A DNA stretch of 64,000 bases. Origin: CAZJWR01 sp964549765 (GTDB lineage Bacteria; Zixibacteria; MSB-5A5; GN15; JAAZOE01). The notes under the pieces were generated by a model. It worked only from the letters and a program-made list of their open reading frames with translations. It did not search any database and was not told where the DNA came from. The stretch lies in NCBI GenBank assembly GCA_964549765.1, contig CAZJWR010000004.1, positions 52,941-116,940 of the forward strand, written 5' to 3'. A program made the position numbers and the translations under genes. This document shows positions 26,728 to 36,261 of this stretch, piece by piece. Numbering within the stretch: the stretch's first letter is position 1; each line of letters starts with the position of its first letter.

Positions 26728-28941
26728 CTATTCTCTTATCAGGAGAATTTTCCCGCGGCCGGTTTCGCCGTCCGGCGTCGTCAGCGTGAAAATATAGACG
26801 CCGGAAGCCACCGGTTTCCCGGCGGCATTGCGACCGTCCCATACGCCGTTGACGGGGATTTCGTGCACCAGTTCTCCGGCCAGCGTGAATATGCGCACTT
26901 CGGCCAGCCCGGCGTAATCGAAACGAACCGTTTCGTCGCCATAACGGATAACGAACGGATTGGGGTAGGCGCGGATATTTTTCAGATCTTCCGTCGCCAA
27001 CCGGTACGGCATGCTCAGGCGTGAGATGCCGCCGGCCGTCGATATCCAGACCGCCTGTTCGTCGCTCTGATAATAAATGTCCAGAATATCGTCGTCGGTA
27101 AGCCCCGAATTCTTGCTGTTGAGGTAATCGAACGTCCCGGTCGCGATATCGCGGATCGCCAATCCGCTTGGCGATCCGGCATAGAGTGATCCTTGGCCGT
27201 CGAACGCCAACGCCGTCACCTCGGGGCCAAAACCGCTCGGCACGTCGATATTCGTGAAGTAGATTTCTCCTACCGATTGATATGAAAGCCCGTACGACGT
27301 GCCGACCCATAAAGTGTCGTAGCCGTCGATTTCCAGTGACCGGATAAAATTCGACCCGATGCCGGAGTTATCGGTCGTGAAATGCCGTCGGGCGTCATCA
27401 TCGGGAGAGAATGGGGTCCCCCGATCGTCAATCTGGTAGATACCATTCTCCTCGGAAGCGACATACACCAGATCCTGCGATGATGTCACCGCAATTACCG
27501 GTTCGGCGCTCTCCCCGCCCGCTAAAACATACCCCTGCCATTGGGCCGTATTATAGGGATTGACCGCCGCCAGTTCGCCGTCGGCGCCGTAAGAATTGGC
27601 AAACCACACGGCGTCCTCGGTACTGTGGATATCGCTAACGACCACGAACGACGGTGCATTCCACGGCCCCCGCAAAGGCGAATTATCGGCGTTGAAATGA
27701 GCGATGCTGTCGCCCAATATGCGGTATACGCCGTTCCCGTACGTTCCCACCCATAGTTCGCCGAGAGGACCGATTTCCAGCGATGTCAACCGCCCGATAA
27801 TACCCGTCATCGGCACCCACGTGTCGCCGTCCAGGTAGGCCAGGACTTCACCGGCAAATGCGCCCCAGATTCTTCCCTGCGATTCGGCGATGGCCACGCA
27901 TTCGTTGTTCGGCGTACCGCCCGCATCATAACGCACCATCGTATCGCCGTTACGCTTGTAGATTCCATCAATGAGGTTACCATCCCAATATCCGCCAATG
28001 CCGTCGGTAGCGCCGGCGGTCGTGTTGGGTATCGACATGCCGGCGGTCGGTTGATGGAAAAAAGCTCCGTTATAGTAAAAGGCGCTTCCCCGGAGGGAAT
28101 TGGTCAATATGGAATCCCCGACCAGAGACATATTATACATGTACGGATCGCCGTACAAACCCATATTCGTCAAGACCGGCACGGTTTCGCGATCGAGTCG
28201 ATAGAATCCCGCCGTGGTGCCGAGGTACACGGAATCATGTCGGACGACCAGTCCCCGAATCGAATCGTTCGGCAGCGATGAAATTTGTGCGGGGAAATAG
28301 CTTACCCATCCGGTGGGAGCCTTCAGTTGACGAATGTCGAATCGGGAACCCGCCGCCACGCCGCCGTCGGTGCCGACCCAGATGCTGTCGGATGATAGCG
28401 CGACTCGGTGGGCCGGAGTGTCCCGCACGATGTCCCCAAAGCGGCTATAGGTATCGAGAATCAGTCCCCGTCCGGGCTCGTCCGAGGCGAGAAAGATCGT
28501 CAACCCGAGGCGGTCGGCCAGCCACAGCGAATCCCCGTCAGGGGAACAATCAATATCATAGATTTCCACCAAACCGCCGTCCCGATCGGTGAACAGATAG
28601 CCGTCGGGCTCGTCGGGATCGGTAAAGTTCACGAGATGGCCTCGGCCCCCGACCCAGAGGCGTCCCCGGCTATCGACGCACAGGCTGTACAGGGTATTCG
28701 TTCCCAATCCATCGACATTCGTGAAGGTCTTATGATTCATCGTCGCCGGATCGATCTGCACCAAACCGCCGGTAGTGGCCACCCAAATAAAACCGTCGTA
28801 CAAGACCATGTCGGTGACGTGATTAAATGAGGTATAGCTTCGCCATGATAGAATTTCGGCCGACGACAGTGACACCGCGCCGACTACGGCCGCCAGAACA
28901 GTAAGAACGGCGATCAGCCGGAGAGTTTGCTTCTTACCCAT
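26728..28941 (-). CDS. Secreted two-component-regulator-type beta-propeller with sorting domain
   Basis: 737 residues. A signal peptide (MGKKQTLRLIAVLTVLAAVVGAVSLSSAE) precedes about fourteen propeller blades of the Reg_prop type (LWVGTYGNGVYRI, VWISTAGGISRL, IWVATTGGLVQI). The C-terminal 85 residues (RAYPNPFVIRYGDETVRF ... GVYIFTL) form a FlgD-like/type IX sorting-like domain similar to that on the C25 peptidase. There is no kinase or DNA-binding part, so this is an extracellular propeller and not a sensor kinase. I chose the ATG at 28941 because it gives a clean signal peptide. A GTG at 28959 is possible. It overlaps lnt by 28 bp. Confidence 0.8.
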   Translation of the reverse strand: MGKKQTLRLIAVLTVLAAVVGAVSLSSAEILSWRSYTSFNHVTDMVLYDGFIWVATTGGLVQIDPATMNHKTFTNVDGLGTNTLYSLCVDSRGRLWVGGRGHLVNFTDPDEPDGYLFTDRDGGLVEIYDIDCSPDGDSLWLADRLGLTIFLASDEPGRGLILDTYSRFGDIVRDTPAHRVALSSDSIWVGTDGGVAAGSRFDIRQLKAPTGWVSYFPAQISSLPNDSIRGLVVRHDSVYLGTTAGFYRLDRETVPVLTNMGLYGDPYMYNMSLVGDSILTNSLRGSAFYYNGAFFHQPTAGMSIPNTTAGATDGIGGYWDGNLIDGIYKRNGDTMVRYDAGGTPNNECVAIAESQGRIWGAFAGEVLAYLDGDTWVPMTGIIGRLTSLEIGPLGELWVGTYGNGVYRILGDSIAHFNADNSPLRGPWNAPSFVVVSDIHSTEDAVWFANSYGADGELAAVNPYNTAQWQGYVLAGGESAEPVIAVTSSQDLVYVASEENGIYQIDDRGTPFSPDDDARRHFTTDNSGIGSNFIRSLEIDGYDTLWVGTSYGLSYQSVGEIYFTNIDVPSGFGPEVTALAFDGQGSLYAGSPSGLAIRDIATGTFDYLNSKNSGLTDDDILDIYYQSDEQAVWISTAGGISRLSMPYRLATEDLKNIRAYPNPFVIRYGDETVRFDYAGLAEVRIFTLAGELVHEIPVNGVWDGRNAAGKPVASGVYIFTLTTPDGETGRGKILLIRE

Positions 28942-30455
28942 ACGATAACCAATATACACGATACGAGGCCGATTAACAACAACCCGGCCCGTCCCAAAAT
29001 CGGCCCGGTGCGATTGAAGACAGTCCGTCCTTCGATTTTCTCGATTTTGCCCCGGACAATCGTCCGTTCGAACAGACGGCTTTCATGGTATATACGGCCA
29101 TACTTGTCGACGAAATAGCTGAAGCCGCTGTTGGCCGCGCGGGCGATCCAGATGCGATTTTCGATCGATCGGAAAATAGCCATTCTGGCGTGCTGATACG
29201 GCCCCGATGACCGCCCGTACCAAGTATCGTTGGTGATATTCACCAGAAAATCGGCGCCGTCGCGCACATATCGGTTGACCATTTCGGGGAAAATCACTTC
29301 GTAGCAAATGAGGGTGCCGTAATTACCGAAATCGTTCTTGTAGACCTGCAAATGCTTTCCGTGCACGAAATCCGACCATCCCAGAGACAAATTGGCCAGA
29401 AACGGGATGTATCGCCCGTACGGCACCGTTTCCGCAAAGGGAACCAGTTTGTTTTTATGATATGGCGTCCGGAATCGGCCAGCGGGATCGAACTGGATGG
29501 CGGCATTGAAAGTCTCGACGGCGGTGTCGCCGAGACGCCGGTAGTCGAGCGTTCCGACCAGGATCGGACACCCCGCCTCCATCGCCGTCTGCGCCACGAC
29601 CCGGGTAAGGCGGTAATCGGACAGTAAATAGGTCGGGACGGCTGTCTCCGGCCAGACGAGCAAGTCGGCGGGTAATCCGGCCAACGACAGGGAATCATAG
29701 ACTTCGACATTGTAATCGAGTTTATCCGGGTTCCATTTGGTTTTCAGCGGGATGCTTCCCTGAAGGAGTGATATTCGGATCGTTCCGGTATCGACCGGTT
29801 CAGCGTGAGACAGCACGATAGCGCCATATATTGTGGGAATGATAATCAGAAGCCCGGCGATACCGACCAGCAGGGCCTTGCGTCGCACTTGGCTATTTTT
29901 CCACGCCCGCCATAGCAGCACGTTGACGATAACCACGATAAGCGATATGCCCAGATCGCCGGTGAATTCGCATATTTGGATAAAAGGCGTATAACTGCCC
30001 TGGGTATACGACAAATTCGACCACGGGAAGGCGATTTCGAACAGCGACCGGAAATACTCCATGCCGATCCATAGAAACGGAAACAGCACGATGGCGATAA
30101 CACGCTTACGGTGGTACACGGCGGCATAGAGCGCAAACACATAGGATGAATATAGGGATATGATCGCGGCGATGGCCACCGTGCCGGGGACATGTACCCA
30201 TCCGATCCAATACAGGGAGCAGAGGAAATATACAAATGAGAAGAAATAGCCCTTTTTGAAGGCTCCCCCGAAGGATCGACCAGAGATTATGTCGAGCGGA
30301 AAAATCAGCACGATAAAAGCCAGAAACCCCAGCGGGAGAGGCGGCCAGGCGGCGGCCAGCGCCACGGCTCCGACGGTGAGAAGAAATCGTTCGTGCCGGA
30401 CAGCCGGGTTATCGGGCCAGAACGCCCTGCCGATATATTGCAGAATTTTCAGCAC
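28914..30455 (-). CDS. lnt: Apolipoprotein N-acyltransferase
   Basis: 513 residues. About six N-terminal membrane segments are followed by a periplasmic nitrilase domain. The catalytic triad is visible: Glu in VWPETAVPTY, Lys in YHKNKLVPFAE and Cys in GTLICYEVIFPE. The last membrane helix is at the C-terminus (GLLLIGLVSCILVIVWV). Lnt adds the third acyl chain to lipoproteins before Lol sorting, again supporting an outer membrane. It heads the minus-strand group lnt-propeller-femAB-glycosyltransferases and is preceded by a terminator of the upstream apgM. Confidence 0.95.
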   Translation of the reverse strand: MLKILQYIGRAFWPDNPAVRHERFLLTVGAVALAAAWPPLPLGFLAFIVLIFPLDIISGRSFGGAFKKGYFFSFVYFLCSLYWIGWVHVPGTVAIAAIISLYSSYVFALYAAVYHRKRVIAIVLFPFLWIGMEYFRSLFEIAFPWSNLSYTQGSYTPFIQICEFTGDLGISLIVVIVNVLLWRAWKNSQVRRKALLVGIAGLLIIIPTIYGAIVLSHAEPVDTGTIRISLLQGSIPLKTKWNPDKLDYNVEVYDSLSLAGLPADLLVWPETAVPTYLLSDYRLTRVVAQTAMEAGCPILVGTLDYRRLGDTAVETFNAAIQFDPAGRFRTPYHKNKLVPFAETVPYGRYIPFLANLSLGWSDFVHGKHLQVYKNDFGNYGTLICYEVIFPEMVNRYVRDGADFLVNITNDTWYGRSSGPYQHARMAIFRSIENRIWIARAANSGFSYFVDKYGRIYHESRLFERTIVRGKIEKIEGRTVFNRTGPILGRAGLLLIGLVSCILVIVWVRSKLSG

Positions 30456-30460
30456 TCGTC

Positions 30461-30488
30461 AAAATAACAGCGAATCCGACCCGGATTC
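30461..30488 (-). terminator. Terminator after apgM
   Basis: Arms GAATCCG and CGGATTC (30472-30478 and 30482-30488) form a perfect 7-bp stem with a 3-base loop. On the minus strand it is followed by GCTGTTATTTTG. It lies 46 bp beyond the apgM stop and before lnt. Confidence 0.5.
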
Positions 30489-30534
30489 AACAGGTTTTTC
30501 GCCCCTGATGGAAATAGATGAGGGAAAGTCGTGG

Positions 30535-31761
30535 TCACGCTCCAGTCAGCGGCAGCCGGTTCATCAGGTTCATCACCTGTGGCATGACGTCTTTCCCCTC
30601 GATTATTCCCAGATTACCCGTTCGGCACGCCCGCTCACCGAATTGGATGACGTCATCGACCCGCACGCCATCGCCACGGAACATGATCGGCACCGAATCG
30701 CCCGAATGGCTTTTCTGCACACAGGGGGTCGAATGATCGGCCGTGAATATCAGCAATGTAGTCGGAGGGATATCCACAATCGCCTGCACCGCCCGGTCGA
30801 TTTTGGCGATAAAATCCCGCTTACCGGCAAAATTGCCGTCCTCACCCAGCGAATCGGCCGCCTTGATGTGTACGAAGACGAAATCGTGGCTTTTAAGATT
30901 CTCCTGCGCCAGGCGGAATTTGGCATCGATGTCGGTATCGGGCAGCGCCGTCGCGCCGGGTACATCGAGCACATCCATTCCTAAATATGCACCGACGCCC
31001 TTGTATAGGCCGCCCCCGGCGATACAGCACGCCGACAAACCATACCGTTCCTTATAACCGGGCACGGTGCTGTACTGGCCCGCGCCGCGCACCAGAAGAT
31101 AATTCGCGGGCGGCTCACCGGCCTCGATTCGCTTCTGATTTTCCGGATCATCCTTGAGCGTTTGGTACGCCCGCTCGATAAATTTGTTGAGTACGTCGGC
31201 TGTCCGGGCCGCTTCGTTCGTTTTCGCCGTCGGGGTTACTTTCCTTACGGGCAGATCGGGCTTGTGCGGGTCGGCGTCGGTGATCGCATCGGACAAACCT
31301 TCGCCCCGCAATATCACCCCGGCCCGGTGCGCCGTCCCCGGTTTTACGATAAACCTTACGCCGTCGATCTCCATCCCGTCCAGCAGACGTGTGAAAGGCG
31401 ATACATCGCGAATTCGGCCCGCCCGGCGGTCGACTATTTTCATGGTATCGTCCACCGTGCCCAGGTTTCCCCGCAGCGCCACATCGCCATGCTGCAATTT
31501 CAGCCCCAGCCCGGCGACCTCGATCGGGCCGCGGCCGAAATAATATTTCTCGCGCTCATATCCCATTATCGCCAGATGCGCCGTATCGCTTCCCGGCACG
31601 TATCCCCGCCCCAGCGTGTACATCAGGCCGCATTCCGACTCCCCGGCCAGCCGATCGAGGTTGGGCGTTTCGGCCGCTTCGAGAGGGGTTTTGCCGCCGA
31701 GTTCTTTAATGGGACGGTCGCCGAGACCGTCGCAGATAACCATCAGGATTTTTTGTATCAT
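30535..31761 (-). CDS. apgM: Cofactor-independent phosphoglycerate mutase, archaeal (ApgM) type
   Basis: 408 residues of the alkaline phosphatase superfamily, interconverting 3- and 2-phosphoglycerate in glycolysis. It begins MIQKILMVICDGLGDRP and has the phosphoserine nucleophile in PGSDTAHLAIMGYE, the KTPLEAAETPNLD segment, and the metal-binding FTADHSTP late in the protein. This short form (about 400 residues) is the ApgM class, distinct from the 510-residue GpmI. ATG has GGAGAG upstream. It seems to be a single-gene unit. Confidence 0.92.
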   Translation of the reverse strand: MIQKILMVICDGLGDRPIKELGGKTPLEAAETPNLDRLAGESECGLMYTLGRGYVPGSDTAHLAIMGYEREKYYFGRGPIEVAGLGLKLQHGDVALRGNLGTVDDTMKIVDRRAGRIRDVSPFTRLLDGMEIDGVRFIVKPGTAHRAGVILRGEGLSDAITDADPHKPDLPVRKVTPTAKTNEAARTADVLNKFIERAYQTLKDDPENQKRIEAGEPPANYLLVRGAGQYSTVPGYKERYGLSACCIAGGGLYKGVGAYLGMDVLDVPGATALPDTDIDAKFRLAQENLKSHDFVFVHIKAADSLGEDGNFAGKRDFIAKIDRAVQAIVDIPPTTLLIFTADHSTPCVQKSHSGDSVPIMFRGDGVRVDDVIQFGERACRTGNLGIIEGKDVMPQVMNLMNRLPLTGA

Positions 31762-31876
31762 TACTCTAGTTCTCTCCCTGCATGATTGCGAGTAGCTGAG
31801 CCCATCTATTCAGGAACTCGTTTCAATTTGGCAGGATATACGTATTGCACCGAAAATCCGCTGAATCAAAAAGTTT

Positions 31877-32914
31877 CTATGAGATCGTGACGGCTCGTTT
31901 TCCCTTCTCGATCCGCCCGATGCGAAACGACGGCTGACCGTTTTCGGACAATATAGATTCCGCTTTGGCAACCGACTTTTCTCCCACGACCAGGATATAG
32001 CCGATGCCCATATTGAAGGCGTCGAACATGTCCTTGTCGGCCACGCCTCCGGCCTTTTGAAGAAAATCGAATATGGGCAATCCGGGCCAGCTATCTCGAT
32101 CAATAGCCGCTTTCAGACCGTCGGGGACGATGCGGATGAGATTTCCGGCGATGCCGCCGCCCGTTATATGAGCCATGCCGTGTGGCTGTATTCTGGACAA
32201 AAGCGCCGCCACCGGCTTGTAGTAGCTGCGATGGATTTGCATCAACTCGGGGCCGATCGGATTATCCAATCCTGCCACCGATCCGTCGAATTTCAGTCCT
32301 TCCATCTCAAAACATATCTTGCGCGCCAGAGAATAACCATTAGTGTGTAAACCGACCGACGGCAGGCCCAGCACGACGTCGCCCGCGACGATCTTTGCGC
32401 CGGATACGATCTTTTTCTTTTCCACGATGCCGACGATCGTCCCGACCAAGTCGTACTCACCCGGTTGATAAAATCCGGGTAATTCCGCTGTCTCGCCGCC
32501 CAGAAGCGGCATGTCGTTTTCACGGCAGGCTTTGGCCAAGCCGAAAACGATGTCGGCAATAACTACCGGATCGAGCCGGGCAACAGCGATATAATCCATG
32601 AAAAACAGCGGCTTGGCACCCTGCACCAGAATATCGTTGACGCAATGATTGACGATATCCTGACCTACCGTGGTATGGACGCCGGACATAAACGCCAGCT
32701 TCAGTTTGGTGCCGACGCTATCGGTCGACGAAACCAGCACGGGGTCTTTGTATCCTGCCGGAATGAGGAACATACCGCCGAACGAACCGATATCTGACAG
32801 GACATTCCTATTAAACGTCGTTTTGGCGAGCTTCTTGATTCTTTTCACCGCCTCATCACCCGCATCGAGGCTGACCCCCGCCGAGGCGTAATCGACTTTC
32901 TTTTTGTCCGTCAT
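31877..32914 (-). CDS. purM: Phosphoribosylformylglycinamidine cyclo-ligase
   Basis: 345 residues of the PurM/AIR synthase family, forming the imidazole ring of AIR in purine synthesis. It shows DYASAGVSLDAGDEAVKRIK, the ATP-binding STDSVGTKLKLAF, HCVNDILVQGAKPLFFMDY, GGETAELPGFY, GLPSVGLHTNGYSLAR and HITGGGIAGNL. The frame is open upstream to 33022, but the family starts at MTDKKKVDYA, giving the ATG at 32914. The 115 bp between it and apgM hold nothing recognisable. It is divergent from the M16 operon. Confidence 0.96.
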   Translation of the reverse strand: MTDKKKVDYASAGVSLDAGDEAVKRIKKLAKTTFNRNVLSDIGSFGGMFLIPAGYKDPVLVSSTDSVGTKLKLAFMSGVHTTVGQDIVNHCVNDILVQGAKPLFFMDYIAVARLDPVVIADIVFGLAKACRENDMPLLGGETAELPGFYQPGEYDLVGTIVGIVEKKKIVSGAKIVAGDVVLGLPSVGLHTNGYSLARKICFEMEGLKFDGSVAGLDNPIGPELMQIHRSYYKPVAALLSRIQPHGMAHITGGGIAGNLIRIVPDGLKAAIDRDSWPGLPIFDFLQKAGGVADKDMFDAFNMGIGYILVVGEKSVAKAESILSENGQPSFRIGRIEKGKRAVTIS

Positions 32915-33153
32915 AGTACCCGGCAAATTACCGGTGCCGATGGGCGCTGTCAAGAATAATGGGCGAATTCGCCAAAGCGCCCAGATCCCCATAATAAACA
33001 TTTTTCGCTTTTTCTCGTCCAAAGATGTATTATTTTGGTGTGCGAATCACATATCTGTCAGATTTGATCGGATTTCGGGCGCGGCGTGTGATCGGCATAT
33101 TACAGAACGCGCGTAAACAGCGCCGGAATAATTCATTCGCGCCGAAGGAGGCA

Positions 33154-34665
33154 ATGGTGAAACACGTGACTGCACTGATTTTCCTCGGTCTGCTGGTACT
33201 GGTTCAAACCGTGGCGGCCGCCGAGGATATCAACATCGATGTCAAAGAAAAGGTCCTGTCAAACGGCATGCATATCATGGTTGTGGAAAATCACATTGCG
33301 CCGGTTTTTTCGGCTATCGTCCGCTTCAAAGTCGGCGCGGTCGATGAACATACCCGAATCACCGGCATATCTCACAACCTGGAACATATGATGTTCAAGG
33401 GCACCAAGATTTTCGGGACTACCGATTACGAGGCCGAAGTGCCGCTGATGGGGAAAATGGACTCATTATCGGACCTGATGGAAACCGAGAAGGGCAAACT
33501 GCGCAATCCGTTGGCTGGCGGGTCGGAGGAGCGCGTTGAGGAACTTCGGCAACAAATCGCCGACCTGCAGGCTCAGGAGGCAAAATATATCGTCAAAGAC
33601 GAACTGTGGGAGACGTACCTCAAGAACGGCGGTTCCCATCTAAATGCCTCCACCGGTTCGGACGGTACCCAGTATTATGTTTCGCTTCCGGCTAACCGGT
33701 TTCAACTCTGGGCCTTCATGGAATCGGATCGGATGGCCAACCTGCAATTGCGTGAATTCTACTCGGAACGCGACGTCGTACGCGAGGAGCGTAGGCAGAC
33801 GACCGAAACCACGCCGCGCGGCCTGATGTATGAAGCACTCAGCGCCACCGCCCATTGGGTATCCCCGTACCGATGGGATGCCATCGGTTGGGGTTCCGAT
33901 ATCGAAAATTTCCGCCGTCAGGACATGAAAAATTATTTTCATACCTATTATAACCCGTCCAACGCCGTGGCAGTCGTTGTCGGCGACGTTAACCCCGATG
34001 AAATATTCGCCACCTGCGAGAAATATTTCGGCGCCATCCCCGCCGCTCCGCCGCCGCCGCCGGTATTCACCGATGACCGGCCGCAGATGGGCGAGCGGAC
34101 GGCCGAGGTCGAATTCGACGCCAGCCCGATGGCGATGGTCGGTTGGCATATGCCCGAGGCCGGTGATCCCGACGTGGCCGCGCTGGATGTCCTTTCCGAT
34201 ATCCTCAGCCGGGGTCGCACCAGCCGCTTTTATAAAAATATCACCGAAAAGCGGCTCGGCCGCATCCGCGCCGGGTCCGCTTTCACCCGCTATCCCGACC
34301 TGTTTACGATGAGTATCACGCCGTTGGGCGATCATACGGTTCAGGAAGTGCTTGATGCGGCCTTCGCCGAAATAGATCGCCTCAAAACCGAACCGGTGGC
34401 GCAATGGGAGCTGGACAAAGTCCGCAACCAGGCCGACGCCGATTTCATCCGGTCGCTCAATTCCAATATGGGACTGGCTTTCCGACTGGCCAACATGCAG
34501 GCAATCGTCGGCAACTGGCATTATCTTATCGACTACCGCACCGAAATCAAAAACGTCACGCCCGAGGATATCATGCGGGTGGCCAATAAATATCTCACCA
34601 AACGCAACCGCACCGTCGTGACTCTGGTGAAACCGGAATCCGAAACGGCCGACGCCAGCCTGTAA
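33154..34665 (+). CDS. M16 zinc peptidase, catalytic subunit, secreted
   Basis: 503 residues. A signal peptide (about 1-22, ending VAAAE) points to the periplasm. The inverted zinc motif HxxEH is intact in SHNLEHMMFKG, and the distal Glu ligand is in SERDVVREERRQ. The second M16 domain (VVVGDVNPDEI...YFGAIP) follows. The first domain has an insertion with a predicted coiled segment (about 110-150) between HxxEH and the distal Glu. The ATG at 33154 has an excellent AAGGAGG; the frame upstream to 33025 lacks a signal. It pairs with the next gene as a two-subunit M16 peptidase that probably degrades oligopeptides. Confidence 0.9.
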   Translation: MVKHVTALIFLGLLVLVQTVAAAEDINIDVKEKVLSNGMHIMVVENHIAPVFSAIVRFKVGAVDEHTRITGISHNLEHMMFKGTKIFGTTDYEAEVPLMGKMDSLSDLMETEKGKLRNPLAGGSEERVEELRQQIADLQAQEAKYIVKDELWETYLKNGGSHLNASTGSDGTQYYVSLPANRFQLWAFMESDRMANLQLREFYSERDVVREERRQTTETTPRGLMYEALSATAHWVSPYRWDAIGWGSDIENFRRQDMKNYFHTYYNPSNAVAVVVGDVNPDEIFATCEKYFGAIPAAPPPPPVFTDDRPQMGERTAEVEFDASPMAMVGWHMPEAGDPDVAALDVLSDILSRGRTSRFYKNITEKRLGRIRAGSAFTRYPDLFTMSITPLGDHTVQEVLDAAFAEIDRLKTEPVAQWELDKVRNQADADFIRSLNSNMGLAFRLANMQAIVGNWHYLIDYRTEIKNVTPEDIMRVANKYLTKRNRTVVTLVKPESETADASL

Positions 34666-34679
34666 GGGAGGACCGAAAA

Positions 34680-36128
34680 ATGAAACGCTACCTGACCTAT
34701 ATTTTTTCGCTGCCCCTGCTGGCTGCCGCCGTTCAGGTTTCGGCCCAGCAATCGGAAGGGGCGAAAATTATCGCCCAATTCAAGTATCCCGACCTCAAGT
34801 GGTCCGTGCCGGAAGTGGGCAAGGACGTCCAGCGGACGGTTCTGGACAACGGCATGATCGTCTATCTGATGGAGGATCATCGCCTGCCGCTTCTCAACGT
34901 CACCGTGCTGGTCCGGTGCGGCGAGGCCTACGTTCCCGACAAGGACATGGCCATCCCGGAAATCACCGGCGACGTCATGCGCACCGGCGGGACAACGCAT
35001 ATCGCGCCCGACTCCCTCAACGAATTGCTGGAATCGATCGGCGGTTCGCTCGAATCATCGATTGGGTACGACAATGGGCGGGCCACACTCAGCGTGATGT
35101 CCAAGGATACCGATCTCGGCATGCAGCTTCTGGCCGATTTGCTGCGAAATCCCGCTTTTCCAGAGGATAAAATCGACCTCAAAAAAGATCAGATGAAAAC
35201 CGACCTCAAGCGCCGCAACGACGACCCCAGGGGCATTCTCCGGCGCGAATTTTCACATCTCGTCTACGGCGATCATCCCGAGGGCCGCATCCTGGAATGG
35301 GCCGAGGTCAAGCCGGTCACCCGCCAGGATTTGATCGCTTATCACGATACATATTTCGTCCCCAACAACATCATGATCGGCATCACCGGCGACTTCAATT
35401 CCGATCAAATATTGTCATTGGTCAAGAAGTATTTCGGCGATTGGAAAAAGCAGGAAGTCAGCCTACCGCCGATTCCGTCCGTGGATGCCACTCCCAAACC
35501 GGGCGTGTTTCTTGTCCGCAAGGATATCAATCAGGCCAACATCCGTTTCGGCCATCTCGGTATCGACCGCGACAACCCCGATCGCTATGCCGTGTCGGTC
35601 ATGAATTATATCCTCGGCGGCGGGTCGTTCACGTCGCGTATGACGAGCAAGGTGCGTTCCGATGAGGGGCTGGCGTATTCCGTCGGAAGTCGTTACGACA
35701 TCAACCAGCCCGACGAGGGTACGTTTTATGCCTACTGCTACACCAAATCCCGGACGGCCCACAAGGCGATGCGGCTGATGCTGGACGAGGTCGAGCGGAT
35801 TCGGCAGGGCGAAGTCAGTGACGAGGAATTGGCTTCGGCCAAAGACAGTTACATCAACAGTTTCGTGTTTGATTTCACCTCCCCGCAGCAGATCGTCAGT
35901 CGCCTGATGTCGCTGGAATTCGACAATCGTCCCCCGGATCTTCTCAAAAACTACATCGACAACATCCGCAAAGTGACCCGCGAGGACGTCCTGCGTGTGG
36001 CGCAGAAATATCTTCGCCCGAAGGACATCACCTTTGTCGTTGTCGGCAACCCGGACAACTTCGAGAAACCACTGGACGATTTCGGGCCGATTACGACTAT
36101 TGAATTGACTGCACCCGATCTCAATTGA
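34680..36128 (+). CDS. M16 peptidase-like protein, non-catalytic subunit, secreted
   Basis: 482 residues with signal peptide (about 1-22, ending VSAQ). The fold matches M16 (TVLDNGMIVYLMEDH at the start; GDFNSDQILSLVKKYFGDW mid-protein; GGGSFTSRM...RSDEGLAYSVGS). But the zinc motif HxxEH is missing: the matching place reads PEITGDVMRTGGT. It is therefore the inactive partner, as in MPP-alpha or other two-subunit M16 enzymes, supplying the substrate-binding glycine-rich loop (ILGGGSF). The gap to its catalytic partner is 14 bp with GGGAGG, so they form one operon ended by a strong terminator. Confidence 0.88.
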   Translation: MKRYLTYIFSLPLLAAAVQVSAQQSEGAKIIAQFKYPDLKWSVPEVGKDVQRTVLDNGMIVYLMEDHRLPLLNVTVLVRCGEAYVPDKDMAIPEITGDVMRTGGTTHIAPDSLNELLESIGGSLESSIGYDNGRATLSVMSKDTDLGMQLLADLLRNPAFPEDKIDLKKDQMKTDLKRRNDDPRGILRREFSHLVYGDHPEGRILEWAEVKPVTRQDLIAYHDTYFVPNNIMIGITGDFNSDQILSLVKKYFGDWKKQEVSLPPIPSVDATPKPGVFLVRKDINQANIRFGHLGIDRDNPDRYAVSVMNYILGGGSFTSRMTSKVRSDEGLAYSVGSRYDINQPDEGTFYAYCYTKSRTAHKAMRLMLDEVERIRQGEVSDEELASAKDSYINSFVFDFTSPQQIVSRLMSLEFDNRPPDLLKNYIDNIRKVTREDVLRVAQKYLRPKDITFVVVGNPDNFEKPLDDFGPITTIELTAPDLN

Positions 36129-36160
36129 TAGTCCCGTTTGCGGACCGCTTCGAAAAACTA

Positions 36161-36190
36161 CGCCTGCCGTAATTACGGCAGGCGTTTTTT
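36161..36190 (+). terminator. Rho-independent terminator after the M16 pair
   Basis: A 24-bp perfect palindrome (36161-36184, arms CGCCTGCCGTAA/TTACGGCAGGCG) is followed by TTTTTT (36185-36190). It sits 33 bp past the M16 stop. An A-run on the other side means it could also work in reverse. Confidence 0.92.
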
Positions 36191-36261
36191 GTGGATAAGC
36201 CCTTTACCGCAACACATTGGCAGCGTATACTTGGATGATACCCGTTCTCGGAAGGATAAAC

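Noticed and set aside
26728..28941. Two-component hybrid sensor
   Set aside because: Propeller repeats are of the regulator type, but there is no membrane segment after them, no kinase and no receiver; a sorting domain follows instead.
36161..36184. Perfect 24-bp palindrome as an operator or recombination site
   Set aside because: A T6 tract follows directly and it lies just past a stop codon, so terminator is the simpler reading.
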